From the NCBI RefSeq assembly GCF_003892345.1, contig NZ_RRUE01000001.1:1373248-1437247 (forward strand): a stretch of 64,000 nt of DNA, read 5' to 3'. The notes beneath the pieces were generated by a model that was not told the DNA's origin, ran no database searches, and was given only the letters and a program-made list of their open reading frames with translations. Within the stretch, counting starts at the first letter, position 1; every line of letters begins with the position of its first letter. This stretch comes from Lautropia dentalis. Its GTDB lineage: Bacteria; Pseudomonadota; Gammaproteobacteria; Burkholderiales; Burkholderiaceae_E. Of the stretch, positions 1 through 8,772 are shown in pieces. Both the position numbers and the translations under genes were made by a program.

Positions 1-1
1 A

Positions 2-208
2 CACATGCACGGCAACGTGGAAATCCAGGGCATCAACGACCAGATCATCGCCGTGATGGCCACGCTGACCGCCTTCACCGCCTCGATGCTGATGGCCTGG
101 CCGGGCTGGTCCGGCACCAACCTGATCTCCATCGCCGTCTGCGTGGGGCTGGGTGTGCTGGCCGTCCGTGCCTTCCGCAGGGAAGGGCAGGAAGGAACGC
201 CTGCCTGA
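2..208 (+). CDS. C-terminal end of an unidentified membrane protein (partial)
   Basis: The frame is open at the left edge, so the ATG at 5 is probably internal. The visible 68 codons hold two hydrophobic stretches, one around AVMATLTAFTASMLMAW and one around LISIAVCVGLGVLAV, followed by a short charged tail (RAFRREGQEG). This suggests the last one or two transmembrane segments of an inner-membrane protein with a cytoplasmic C-terminus. I do not recognise the family. A strong hairpin terminator follows 30 bp after the stop. Confidence 0.5.
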   Translation, partial: HMHGNVEIQGINDQIIAVMATLTAFTASMLMAWPGWSGTNLISIAVCVGLGVLAVRAFRREGQEGTPA

Positions 209-237
209 GCAGGGCGCTCCTGCGCCCTGGGCTGCAG

Positions 238-266
238 AAAAATGCCCGCGCGAAGCGGGCATTTTT
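238..266. terminator. Bidirectional rho-independent terminator
   Basis: A perfect 12-bp inverted repeat has arms AAAAATGCCCGC (238-249) and GCGGGCATTTTT (255-266) around a 5-nt loop. A/T runs on both sides allow termination in both directions. It lies between the convergent ends of the membrane protein gene and lysS. Confidence 0.9.
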
Positions 267-315
267 CTGGACAGGCCGATGTGCAGGCCGCGGTGGCCTG
301 CCTGACCACTGTGGC

Positions 316-1890
316 CTACTGCTCCCGCTTGAGCGCCGGGAAGAGGATCACGTCACGGATCGTCGGGCTGTCGGTGAGCAGCATCATCAGGCGGTCGATG
401 CCGATGCCGCAGCCTCCGGTCGGGGGCATGCCGTATTCCAGCGCCCGGATGTAATCGGCGTCGTAGTACATCGCCTCGTCATCACCGGCTTCCTTGGCCT
501 CGACCTGCTTTTTGAAGCGCTCGGACTGGTCCTCCGGATCGTTCAGCTCGGAAAAGCCGTTGGCAAACTCACGGCCCGTCATGAACAGCTCGAAACGGTC
601 GGTGATGGTTGCATCACGGTCGGCTGCCCGGGCCAGGGGCGACACTTCGGCCGGGTAGTCGATGATGAAGGTCGGCTCCCACAGCTTCGATTCGGCCACT
701 TCCTCGAACAGCGCCAGCTGCAGCGCACCGACACCCGCGCCGGCCGGCGGCTCGACGCCGTGTTTCTTCAGCTCGGCCCGCAGCCAGGTGGCGTCGTCCA
801 GGCGGTCGGCCGGCAGTTCCGGCGCATGTTTGCGGATGGCCTCGACGATGGTCAGCCGGGCAAAGGGCTTCGACAGGTCCACCTCGCGACCCTGATAAGG
901 GATGACCGTGCTGCCGCGGGCCTGCTGCGCGGCGTGGCGGATCACCTGCTCGGTGAAGTCCATCATCCAGCGGTAATCGGTGTAGGCCGCGTAGAACTCC
1001 ATCATCGTGAACTCGGGGTTGTGCCGCGGGCTCAGCCCCTCGTTGCGGAAGTTGCGGTTGATTTCGAACACGCGTTCGAACCCGCCGACGATCAGTCGCT
1101 TCAGGTACAGCTCCGGCGCGATGCGCAGGAACATGGCCTGGTCGAGTGCATTGTGGTGCGTCTCGAAGGGCCGGGCCGTGGCGCCACCCGGAATGGGCTG
1201 CAGCATGGGGGTTTCCACTTCCAGAAAGCCGGCATCCACCATGAACTGGCGGATGGCGGCCATGGCCTTGCTGCGGATGATGAAGGTCTGGCGGGTGGCC
1301 TCGTTGCTCATCAGGTCCACATAGCGCTGGCGATAGCGCATTTCCTGATCGGCCAGTCCGTGGAACTTGTCCGGCAGCGGCCGCAGCGACTTGGTCAGCA
1401 GGCGCACGTGGCGGCAGCGAATGGACAGCTCGCCTTTCTTCGTCTTGAAGAGCGTGCCCTCGGCGGCCACGATGTCGCCCAGATCCCAGCGCTTGAAAGC
1501 CTCGTGCGTATCGGCACCGACGCCGTCGTCGTTCATCCACAGCTGGATGCGGCCGGTGGCGTCCTGCAGGGTGGCAAAGCTTGCCTTGCCCTGCACCCGC
1601 TTGAGCACCATCCGCCCGGCTACCGACACCTGCAGGTTCAGGGCCTCGAGTTCTTCGCGGGTCTGCTGGTCGTGTCCGGCTAGCAGGGCGCCTGCGCGGT
1701 GGGCTGGCACGAAGTCGTTGGGGAAGGGGACGGCCGTACTCTCGCGCAGGGCGGCCAGCTTGGCACGCCGCTCGGCGATGATCTGGTTCTCGTCCACCGC
1801 CGGCTCAGCGGCCGTGTCATGCGGCGCCGCAGTGCCTGTGGCCGCCGCAGCGTGCCGGTCCTGTCTGTCCATCGTATCGTTCGTGTTCAT
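316..1890 (-). CDS. lysS: Lysyl-tRNA synthetase, class II
   Basis: Charges tRNA-Lys with lysine in the cytoplasm. The 524-residue protein has an N-terminal OB-fold anticodon-binding domain (about 85-175) and a class II catalytic core. Motif 2 is near 281-300 ([14 protein letters not shown]) and motif 3 is at the C-terminus ([13 protein letters not shown], then [10 protein letters not shown]). The first 30 residues are an Ala/Thr/Asp-rich extension not needed by the fold, so the true start could be slightly downstream. Only 3 bp separate it from the upstream prfB stop, so the two are probably co-transcribed, as in many proteobacteria. Confidence 0.97.
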   Translation of the reverse strand: MNTNDTMDRQDRHAAAATGTAAPHDTAAEPAVDENQIIAERRAKLAALRESTAVPFPNDFVPAHRAGALLAGHDQQTREELEALNLQVSVAGRMVLKRVQGKASFATLQDATGRIQLWMNDDGVGADTHEAFKRWDLGDIVAAEGTLFKTKKGELSIRCRHVRLLTKSLRPLPDKFHGLADQEMRYRQRYVDLMSNEATRQTFIIRSKAMAAIRQFMVDAGFLEVETPMLQPIPGGATARPFETHHNALDQAMFLRIAPELYLKRLIVGGFERVFEINRNFRNEGLSPRHNPEFTMMEFYAAYTDYRWMMDFTEQVIRHAAQQARGSTVIPYQGREVDLSKPFARLTIVEAIRKHAPELPADRLDDATWLRAELKKHGVEPPAGAGVGALQLALFEEVAESKLWEPTFIIDYPAEVSPLARAADRDATITDRFELFMTGREFANGFSELNDPEDQSERFKKQVEAKEAGDDEAMYYDADYIRALEYGMPPTGGCGIGIDRLMMLLTDSPTIRDVILFPALKREQ

Positions 1891-1893
1891 GGA

Positions 1894-2998
1894 TCACACC
1901 CCCTGTTTCAGGCTTTCGGCGATGAAGTCGTCCAGATCGCCATCCAGCACGGCGCGGGTGTTGCTGGTCTCGAAATTGGTGCGCAGATCCTTGATGCGGG
2001 ACTGGTCCAGCACGTAGGAACGGATCTGGTGCCCCCAGCCGATGTCGGTCTTGGCGGCTTCCACCTTGTCCTGCTCGGCGCGGCGCTTGCGCATCTCCAG
2101 CTCGAAGAGGCGGGCGCGCAGCATCTTCATGGCCTCGTCCCGGTTGCGGTGCTGCGAACGGTCGTTCTGGCACTGCACGACGGTGTTGGTGGGCAGGTGG
2201 GTGATCCGCACGGCGGATTCCGTCTTGTTCACGTGCTGGCCACCGGCACCGGAGGCCCGGTACACGTCGATGCGCAGGTCGGCCGGGTTGATGTCGATCT
2301 CGATGGAATCGTCCACTTCCGGATAGACATACACCGACGCAAAGGAGGTGTGGCGCCCGCCGCTGGAGTCGAAGGGGGACTTGCGCACCAGCCGGTGAAT
2401 GCCGGTTTCGGTACGCAGGTAGCCGTAGGCGTATTCGCCCTCCACCTTCAGCGTGGCCCCCTTGATGCCGGCCACATCGCCTTCGCTCTCTTCGAGCAGC
2501 GTGGTGGTGAAGCCGCGGCGCTCGCAGTAGCGCAGGTACTGGCGCAGCAGCATGGCGGCCCAGTCGCAGGCCTCGGTACCGCCGGCACCGGCCTGGATTT
2601 CCAGGAAGCATGGGCTTGGGTCGGCCGGGTTGGAGAACATCCGGCGAAACTCCAGCGCCTCCACGCCTTCCTGCACCTTCAGCGAATCGGCTTCCAGGGC
2701 CTCGAGGGTGTCGTCGTCGTTCTCGTCGCGGGCCATGGCGAAGAGGTCAGACGTATCGCCCAGCGTGGCGGTCAGGCCCTCGATGGCGCCGACCACGTTG
2801 TCGAGCGCCCGTTTTTCCTTGCCCAGCTCCAGTGCAGCGGCTGCATCGTTCCAGATGTCCGGCGCCTCGAGTGCCGAGTTGACCTCGGTCAGGCGGTTTT
2901 TCTTTTCTTCGAAGTCAAAGATACCCCCTGAGATCCTCCAGCCGCTGGCCGAGGTTCTCCAGGCGGGCCTCAAGCTGATTCAAGCGCTCGGCATCCAT
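1894..2998 (-). CDS. prfB: Peptide chain release factor 2, made by programmed +1 frameshift
   Basis: RF2 recognises UGA and UAA and releases the finished peptide. The gene is read in two frames. Codons 1-27 start at the ATG at 2998 ([13 protein letters not shown]...) and end in LRGYL followed by an in-frame TGA (2917-2915). Reading resumes one base later as [12 protein letters not shown] and continues 340 codons. The joined product is 367 residues, close to the 365 of E. coli RF2. The SPF anticodon-like tripeptide falls at about 207-209 and the catalytic GGQ at about 252-254. An unshifted call starting at 2973 would give a wrong N-terminus. lysS follows after 3 bp. Confidence 0.96.
2914..2929 (-). 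promoter_or_regulatory. prfB programmed +1 frameshift site
   Basis: Read on the minus strand the site is AGGGGGTATCTTTGAC: an internal Shine-Dalgarno-like AGGGGG, a short spacer, the slippery CTT codon and a TGA stop followed by C. It matches the E. coli prfB site as I know it. Low RF2 slows termination at the UGA and allows the +1 shift, so the gene is autoregulated by its own product. Confidence 0.96.
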
Positions 2999-3033
2999 CT
3001 GAGTGTGTTTTGTGGTGGTCAGAGTAACCCCCG

Positions 3034-3039
3034 ATTATA
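3034..3039 (-). promoter_or_regulatory. Possible -10 box for prfB-lysS
   Basis: A consensus TATAAT on the minus strand lies about 36 bp before the prfB start codon. No convincing -35 box is seen at the right spacing; CTGTAA at 3055-3060 is the nearest. The box is inside or beside the eptA/dgkA remnant. Confidence 0.45.
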
Positions 3040-3051
3040 TCAGGTGAGTGA

Positions 3052-3277
3052 GTGTTACAGCGCGTGCTGCCTGTGATGGTGGCCGATGTGGTGAGCGCTT
3101 CGATACCGGCCTGCTGTATCTGTCCGACCATGGCGAGTCGCTGGGGGAGTCGAGGTCGGCCCCGAACACCACCCGCTGGCCGGCCGCGCCAAGGACATGG
3201 GATCGGCCACGGTGCTGGTCAGCCTGCTGCTGGCGGCATTGGGGTGGTTGGCCACGGTCGCGCACAATTTTCTGTGA
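3052..3277 (+). pseudogene. Decayed eptA/dgkA remnant
   Basis: Two recognisable pieces lie head to tail. From about 3099 the frame reads FDTGLLYLSDHGESLGE, the signature of EptA-type phosphoethanolamine (sulfatase-fold) transferases. The preceding stretch in a different frame (LQRVLPVMVADVVSA) fits the helix usually found before it, so at least one frameshift is present. From 3149, in a third frame, 42 codons read VEVGPEHHPLAGRAKDMGSA and then a hydrophobic tail to a TGA at 3275-3277; this is the C-terminus of diacylglycerol kinase DgkA. The simplest history is an adjacent eptA-dgkA pair that lost the end of eptA and the start of dgkA. No functional product is expected. Confidence 0.8.
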
Positions 3278-3424
3278 AAACTCTGTTCTCCGGGCAGTAT
3301 CCGTGCAGCAAGCGCTTACGGCTACCGTGAAGTCACCGCAGTGCCTTCCCCGTCCGGACCTCTTGTGTCAGAGCGCGCCATGAACACGCATGCGTTGTTA
3401 CCGTGGATGAAAAAGAGGCGATGC

Positions 3425-3952
3425 TCAAAAGGAAGCCATTTTCTGCAGCGTGTTGGCGTTGCGGGTGGTCAGCGTCAGTCCAAGCTTCTTTTCCAGAAAC
3501 ACATTGCCCAGCCGGCTGCGTGCAGCACTTCCGGGGATGTACATGTAAGCACAGTGTGGCCGGATGCACAGACACTCGCTGCCAAGGTCGAGCTGCTGCA
3601 GGCCGGCGGTGTCTGACAGTGGCTGATTGCACAGGGCAAAGAATACCCGCCGGATATCGAATGCTGCCCCGGTGAACGGATTGCCCTCCAGTGCCTCCCG
3701 AAGCTGTGTCTGCGTCTTGATGATCACAGGCAGATCGACTTGCAGGGCCGTTTTCAGCAGGTGGTGAATGTGTTCCGCTGCTGCTTCGGCCGTCAGCGAC
3801 GTGTTCAGAATGATGTTGCCACTCTGGATCCAGGTGCGCACGTCGTTGAAGCCATGGTCGCTCAGCACTGCGCGGACATCAGCCATTTTCACAGCGTTTC
3901 TGCCACTGGGCATCAGGCCGCGAAGGAATGCAACGAAGGTGTTCTGATTCAT
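3425..3952 (-). CDS. DUF1697 family protein
   Basis: A 175-residue soluble protein with the DUF1697 pattern: N-terminal FVAFLRGLMPSG, then VRAVLSDHGFNDVRTWIQSG followed by NIIL, a central NPFTGAAFD segment, and a C-terminal basic stretch ending in TTRNANTLQKM. The biochemical role of this family is not established. The start was placed at MNQNTF because the family fold begins only a few residues before the FVAFLRG strand; an in-frame ATG six codons upstream (3970) is the alternative. It stands alone, between the eptA/dgkA remnant and the GH50-like gene. Confidence 0.85.
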   Translation of the reverse strand: MNQNTFVAFLRGLMPSGRNAVKMADVRAVLSDHGFNDVRTWIQSGNIILNTSLTAEAAAEHIHHLLKTALQVDLPVIIKTQTQLREALEGNPFTGAAFDIRRVFFALCNQPLSDTAGLQQLDLGSECLCIRPHCAYMYIPGSAARSRLGNVFLEKKLGLTLTTRNANTLQKMASF

Positions 3953-4092
3953 GGTTAAAGGGGAAACCATTCAATATGCTGCCAAGCGCCCCGGCCCGGT
4001 AAGCCGCTGCGGCGACTTCGCGGTACGCGTGAACGACTTTCTGACGGCCGGGCGTCAGCCCGATTGTCGGAAAGTGTTATAGAGCAGCCCCA

Positions 4093-6696
4093 TCACTCAC
4101 CCTTCGGCGCCACCACCGTCTCCACCGACTGCCTCAGCTGCGCCTGCATCTCCCGGTTGGTCTTCTCCACCGACAGCACGAAGTCCTGCCACGGCACATC
4201 GGTCATGCCCACCAGCCCCAGATGGCCATTTTCGCCATCCAGCCAGCGGCCCGTCACCGGCTGGTCCAGATACTGGAACCAGTGCGCCCCCACGAACTGC
4301 CGGTTGGCCAGCACCGATTCGAGCATCTTCCGGTAGGCCGGCCCCCGCTCCGCCTCGGTGTTGACCACCATCACCCCCGGCCAGAAGGGACCGCGGTCGC
4401 TCGAACCGAAATGGAACTCCGTCAGCAGCGCCGGCTTGTCCGTACGGGCAAAATCCTCGGCCTCGAAGCCTTCCTTCAGCGACGGAATGTACAGATTGAA
4501 GCTGATCACGTCGCACCATTTGGCGCACGAAGCCACCGATTCCGGCGTACGTCCCGCAAAGCGGCTGCCCAGATACAGATGGTGCGGTGCGTGCTTCTTC
4601 AGGGCCTTCTTCACCTGGCCATAGTAGCTGTCGGCATGCAGACGCAGGAAGGCCGACAGGTCGGCCGCCACCTGCGGATTCTTTCCGTCGGGCAGCTGTT
4701 CGCCCTGCAGGGCACCCTCCACCTGTTTCCAGTCGTTCACCGGCCGCTGCCAGGCTTTGGCCAGCTCCTGCACATTGCCGTCATAACGTTTTTTCAGCAG
4801 ACCGACGAAGGCCCGCTTGGCGTGCGCCTGCGGTTTGGCGGCATCCATGGTCAGGGCAGAATAGGCCACCGCATAGCGCACCTGCGGATCCTGTGCCGAA
4901 CCATCGCCCCAGCCCAGTTCGTTGTCGACGAACCAGCCGATCAGGTAGGGGTCGTTCTCGCTGCCGGTGGCTTCCTTGCGCAGCGTCTGCTCCAGCGCCA
5001 TGCCGAAGGCTGGATCGAAGGGGTCCGGAATGCCCGACCACCAGTTGCTGCCATCGCTCAGGCGGGCAAAGGGGCCGGAGACGTGGGCAATGCGGGTGTA
5101 GGGCATCCTGCTGTGCATGATGCTCTCGTCGCTCCAGGCGCCCACGGTGTTGAAGCCCCAGGCCTTGAGGCGCTTGCCGGTACGGGTGACCCAGCGCTGC
5201 GGCCAGTCCTTGCCGTCACGGCGGAACAGGTTGGCCTGGTAGAAGTTGAAGGTCTCGCCCTTCAGGAAGCGGCGGTTCTGCTGGGCGCCGCTGTCGGCGG
5301 GCAGGGCTTCGGTACTGTCCTTCCTGCGTAGGAAACGGTACTCCTGCATGCCCTTGACGGGCAGGCCGGTGAACTGGAATTTACGCCCGCCCACGAAGGT
5401 CTCGCTGTTGTCGCGCTGCACGGCATTGACACCGAAGGAAAGGAAGGGGTTGCCCTCCGGCGTGATCAGGATGTGGCGCTGGCTGCCATCCTTCAGGACG
5501 AGCTTGCCGGTGCGGAACCAGCCGGTACCGTGACCACCGCCTTCCAGATCGCGCAGCCCGCCGAAGCGGTCCAGCGCTGTAGCGTTCGCGCCTGATTCAC
5601 TGTCCTGCTGGGCCGCCAGCGCCTTCGCAAGCTGCTGGTCGGCCTGCCGGGCGTAGAGCGCGAAGTCGGCCCGGGCATCCTTAACGGCTGCATCCCAGGC
5701 CTTTTCCCGACGGGCCTTCTGGGCCCGGGTCAGCTTCCTGCCGTGGGCGCGCTGCTTCGCAGCGGATTTCCGCGCGTGCCGGCGGCTGCGTTCGGACTTG
5801 CCATGCCGCTTTTTGGTGGTGGCCTCATGCCCGTTGCTGCTGCCGGCGGCAGCCGATGCACCTTTCTGCAGGCGGGCGGCCTCGGCGCGCTGTACTTCCT
5901 CGGGGGCATTGGCGGCGAGTGCACGGGCGATCTTCGTGGGCAGATGGTATTTGCCGGGCCAGTCGCTCCGGGTGTACTGACCCCAGGCATCGACGATGTC
6001 GGTGTAGGCGTCACGCAGGTCATCGGTCCCGATGGGTGCAAGGAACAGCTTGCCCAGCCGGATCTTCTGCTCGGCCCCGGGGGGCGGCATGCCGATGCGG
6101 ACAGCCTTGATGTGTGCCGTGTCGATCGTGCCGGTGGTGGTCTCGACCAGACCCGTTGCCGCGTCTTTTGCCACCCACGGGATGACGGGACCGGCACGCA
6201 TGCCCATCTGCAGTGGCAGTGTGGCCTGCAGGGGCAGGCCGAGTGCGAAGGGGCCGCTGGGCGGCAGGGCCAGCGTGGCCTGCAGCTGCTGGCCCTTCTC
6301 GTCTTCGAGCTGCAGCAGCAGCGTCAGCGCCCATGGCATGGCGTTCTGGATGTGCATGCGCAGGCTCTGCACGGCCTGCCAGTTCCAGACGCCTTCGCGA
6401 GGTCGCAGCACCAGCCAGCCGGGTTCCTGCGCACCATTGGCAACCGGTGCGAAGGCCAGCGTCACGAAGCCATCGCTGTCGACCGGGCTGACATTGGGGG
6501 CACCGGGCCCCGCCTTTTCAACCACATAGGGCAGGGTGTCCTTCTGGGCCGCTGCGTCGGTGACGGCCGGATCGGCCACCAGCTGGGCCGAGGCCATGGG
6601 AAGCGGGAGAGCCAGGGCCAGGGCCAGGGTCACCCGTGCAAGGCGCCGCCGGGTGGACGACGGGGTGGCAGAAACGGGGAAATCGTATGAAATCAA
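4093..6696 (-). CDS. Secreted GH50 agarase-like glycoside hydrolase
   Basis: An 867-residue protein. The start is a TTG at 6696 preceded by GGAGG at 7-nt spacing; the open frame runs further upstream, but only through interspersed repeats. The N-terminus has an Arg-rich patch (TRRRLARV), a hydrophobic core and a likely cleavage site after MASA, so it should be exported. A beta-sandwich-like region (about 40-230) precedes a TIM-barrel domain with the GH50 signatures GWFVDNELGWG (acid/base Glu about 593) and LLTEFHFGSSDRG (nucleophile Glu about 760). Residues about 295-330 are an unusual Lys/Arg/His-rich insert. GH50-like proteins occur in bacteria that do not degrade agar, so the substrate is unknown. 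No sugar-uptake genes are nearby. Confidence 0.85.
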   Translation of the reverse strand: MISYDFPVSATPSSTRRRLARVTLALALALPLPMASAQLVADPAVTDAAAQKDTLPYVVEKAGPGAPNVSPVDSDGFVTLAFAPVANGAQEPGWLVLRPREGVWNWQAVQSLRMHIQNAMPWALTLLLQLEDEKGQQLQATLALPPSGPFALGLPLQATLPLQMGMRAGPVIPWVAKDAATGLVETTTGTIDTAHIKAVRIGMPPPGAEQKIRLGKLFLAPIGTDDLRDAYTDIVDAWGQYTRSDWPGKYHLPTKIARALAANAPEEVQRAEAARLQKGASAAAGSSNGHEATTKKRHGKSERSRRHARKSAAKQRAHGRKLTRAQKARREKAWDAAVKDARADFALYARQADQQLAKALAAQQDSESGANATALDRFGGLRDLEGGGHGTGWFRTGKLVLKDGSQRHILITPEGNPFLSFGVNAVQRDNSETFVGGRKFQFTGLPVKGMQEYRFLRRKDSTEALPADSGAQQNRRFLKGETFNFYQANLFRRDGKDWPQRWVTRTGKRLKAWGFNTVGAWSDESIMHSRMPYTRIAHVSGPFARLSDGSNWWSGIPDPFDPAFGMALEQTLRKEATGSENDPYLIGWFVDNELGWGDGSAQDPQVRYAVAYSALTMDAAKPQAHAKRAFVGLLKKRYDGNVQELAKAWQRPVNDWKQVEGALQGEQLPDGKNPQVAADLSAFLRLHADSYYGQVKKALKKHAPHHLYLGSRFAGRTPESVASCAKWCDVISFNLYIPSLKEGFEAEDFARTDKPALLTEFHFGSSDRGPFWPGVMVVNTEAERGPAYRKMLESVLANRQFVGAHWFQYLDQPVTGRWLDGENGHLGLVGMTDVPWQDFVLSVEKTNREMQAQLRQSVETVVAPKGE

Positions 6697-6720
6697 TGAA
6701 ACGCCTCCGAAAAAGGGGGG

Positions 6721-6804
6721 CCGGCCAGCCTTGCCCGCGCAGTACACCCTGTCGGCACACGGGGTTGGCGCCAGCGCGGGGACGAATGAGTCCGTGACAC
6801 GCTC
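6721..6804 (-). repeat. Interspersed repeat family A, half-element
   Basis: On the minus strand this begins GAGCGTGTCACGGACTCATT and continues through CGTCCCCGCGCTGGCG and a GCAAGGCTGGCCGG block. The same order of blocks is seen at 12541-12630 and 58911-58980. It ends just upstream of the GH50 ribosome-binding site, so it forms part of that gene's leader. Confidence 0.7.
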
Positions 6805-6893
6805 TATCCCCTTGCGAACGCGGGAGCAACGAAAATGGCCGACAGGGCACGGCGAACTGGCAGTGCCCGAAGATCCCGCGGCCCTGACGCCCT

Positions 6894-6992
6894 GGGAGCC
6901 TCTGCAAAAGTCTGCGAGCGCTTTGGACCCAGGATCGGGATGGGTCAGAAGGCGCCCTGTCGGCAATAGTGGGGCTATTGGCGGCAAATGGC
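6894..6992 (-). repeat. Interspersed repeat family B copy
   Basis: On the minus strand it runs from GCCATTTGCCGCCAATAG through CATCCCGATCCTGGGTCCAA and AAGCGCTCGCAGAC to TTTTGCAGAGGCTCCC. Copies with the same block order occur at 10191-10288 and 51451-51553. It starts immediately after the recJ stop codon. Confidence 0.75.
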
Positions 6993-7002
6993 AACGCACT
7001 GC

Positions 7003-8772
7003 TCAGTCATCCAGCAGCAGCTGGTCGATCTGCAGCGAGACGGCACCGCGGCCGCGAAAATCGTCCCGCTGGATCCGGTACGACAGCAGGGCCTCGGGGG
7101 GCAGGGCCTCGGTACGGCCGAAGAAGATGGCCGACAGGCGCTGGCCGGGCTCATCCGCGGGGCTGAGTTCGAGCTTCAGGTGCCGGTTGTTGATCAGGCG
7201 CTGGTTCCGGACATTGAAACGGCCGGAAAACAGCGGTGGGGGAAAGCCCTGCCCCCAGACCTGGGTATCGAACAGGTCCAGGGTACCGATGTTCAGGGAT
7301 TCGGGCGGCAACGGGCCGTCGGTGGTGACATCGCGCAGGAAATCCTCGTCGCGTGACAGGGTGCGCACGGCGTCTTCGAACGCCTCGCGAAAGGCATCCA
7401 GCTGGCCGGCCGGCAGGGTCAGGCCCGCTGCCATGGCATGGCCGCCGAACTTCACCAGCATGCCCGGGTGGCGCTTGTCGACCAGATCCAGCACGTCCCG
7501 CAGGTGCACGCCGGCAATGGAACGGCCGGAACCGCGCAGCATGCCGTCCTGATCGGGCGCCAGTGCGATGGTCGGCCGGTGATAGCGGTCCTTGATGCGG
7601 GAGGCCACCAGGCCGATCACGCCATGGTGCCAGTCATCGTCGTGCACCACCAGCGAACGGGCGTCCGGGGCCGGATCACCGATCAGTGACAGCGCCTCTT
7701 CGCGCATGCTGCTCTCGAGGTCGCGCCGCTGCCGATTGATCTCGTCCAGCGCAGTGGCCAGCTCCGTGGCATGTGCCATGTCGGGCGCCAGCAGGCATTC
7801 CACGCCGATGCCCATGTCGGCCAGACGCCCGGCCGCATTGATGCGCGGACCGATGGCAAAGCCCAGGTCCATGGCGTTGAGGGTTGGCCCTGCACGGCGC
7901 GCCACCTGCAGCAGCGCGGCGATGCCCGGCCGTGCCCGGCCGGCGCGGATGCGCGACAGCCCGGCGTTGACGATGACCCGATTGTTGTGGGTCAGTGGCA
8001 CCACGTCGGCCACGGTACCCAGCGCAGCCAGATCGAGCAGCGGTGACAGCGACGGCGGTGCCCCCTCGAAGCGCCCCAGCTGGCGCCGGTGGCTGCGCAG
8101 TGCGATCAGTACGTAGAGCATCACGCCCACACCGGCCAGGTTCTTGTCCGGGAACGGACAGCCCGGCTGGTTGGGATTGACGATGGCCAGGGCTGCCGGC
8201 AGTGTCTCGGCCGGCAGGTGGTGGTCGGTGACGATCACCGGCAGGCCCAGGCTGTTGGCATGCTCGACACCGGCCACGGAGGCAATGCCATTGTCCACCG
8301 TGACCAGCAGGGCTGGCCGCCCCAGCCGGGGATGGACGAGCGCGGCATCGACCACCTCGGGGGTCAGCCCATAGCCGTTCTCGAAGCGGTTGGGCACGAG
8401 GTAATCGACCGTGGCGCCCAGCATCCGCAGCCCCTCCACGGCGAGCGCAATGGCGGTGGCGCCATCGCAGTCGTAGTCACCCACGATCAGGATCGGCTCG
8501 TGATCATCGATGGCGGTACTGATGCGTGCCACGGCAGCCGGCAGGCCCAGCAGTGCATCCGGGGGCAGCAGGGCGCCCAGATCCAGTTTCAGCTCGTCGG
8601 GGTGACGGATGCCGCGTGCTGCCAGCAGCCGCGCCATCAGGGGGTCGACCCCCGCCTGCAACAGGGTCTGGCGTGCGCGCAGATCCACCGGGCGGGTATG
8701 GAGCCGGACGGCCGGTGCGGCTGGCGCGGGGACAGGTGAAGCGGAAACGGTCGAAGGGGTCTGCAGCGTCAT
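7003..8772 (-). CDS. recJ: Single-stranded-DNA-specific exonuclease RecJ
   Basis: A 5'-3' ssDNA exonuclease used in recombination and mismatch or base-excision repair. The 589-residue length is typical. The DHH phosphoesterase core is intact: GDYDCDGATA, VTVDNG and VTDHHLPAE carry the metal-binding Asp and His residues, followed by NPNQPGCPFPDKNLAGVG. The DHHA1 domain has the GGHAMAAGLTL motif, and a C-terminal OB-fold follows. The start overlaps the upstream gene's stop in an ATGA, indicating translational coupling. Confidence 0.97.
   Translation of the reverse strand: MTLQTPSTVSASPVPAPAAPAVRLHTRPVDLRARQTLLQAGVDPLMARLLAARGIRHPDELKLDLGALLPPDALLGLPAAVARISTAIDDHEPILIVGDYDCDGATAIALAVEGLRMLGATVDYLVPNRFENGYGLTPEVVDAALVHPRLGRPALLVTVDNGIASVAGVEHANSLGLPVIVTDHHLPAETLPAALAIVNPNQPGCPFPDKNLAGVGVMLYVLIALRSHRRQLGRFEGAPPSLSPLLDLAALGTVADVVPLTHNNRVIVNAGLSRIRAGRARPGIAALLQVARRAGPTLNAMDLGFAIGPRINAAGRLADMGIGVECLLAPDMAHATELATALDEINRQRRDLESSMREEALSLIGDPAPDARSLVVHDDDWHHGVIGLVASRIKDRYHRPTIALAPDQDGMLRGSGRSIAGVHLRDVLDLVDKRHPGMLVKFGGHAMAAGLTLPAGQLDAFREAFEDAVRTLSRDEDFLRDVTTDGPLPPESLNIGTLDLFDTQVWGQGFPPPLFSGRFNVRNQRLINNRHLKLELSPADEPGQRLSAIFFGRTEALPPEALLSYRIQRDDFRGRGAVSLQIDQLLLDD

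Noticed and set aside
2915..2917. In-frame TGA in prfB as selenocysteine codon or inactivating mutation
   Set aside because: The exact programmed frameshift context explains it, and the downstream frame is complete.
6697..6999. N-terminal extension of the GH50-like protein to an ATG at 6999
   Set aside because: The extension is entirely family A and B repeat sequence, and a good GGAGG-TTG start lies immediately before the signal peptide.
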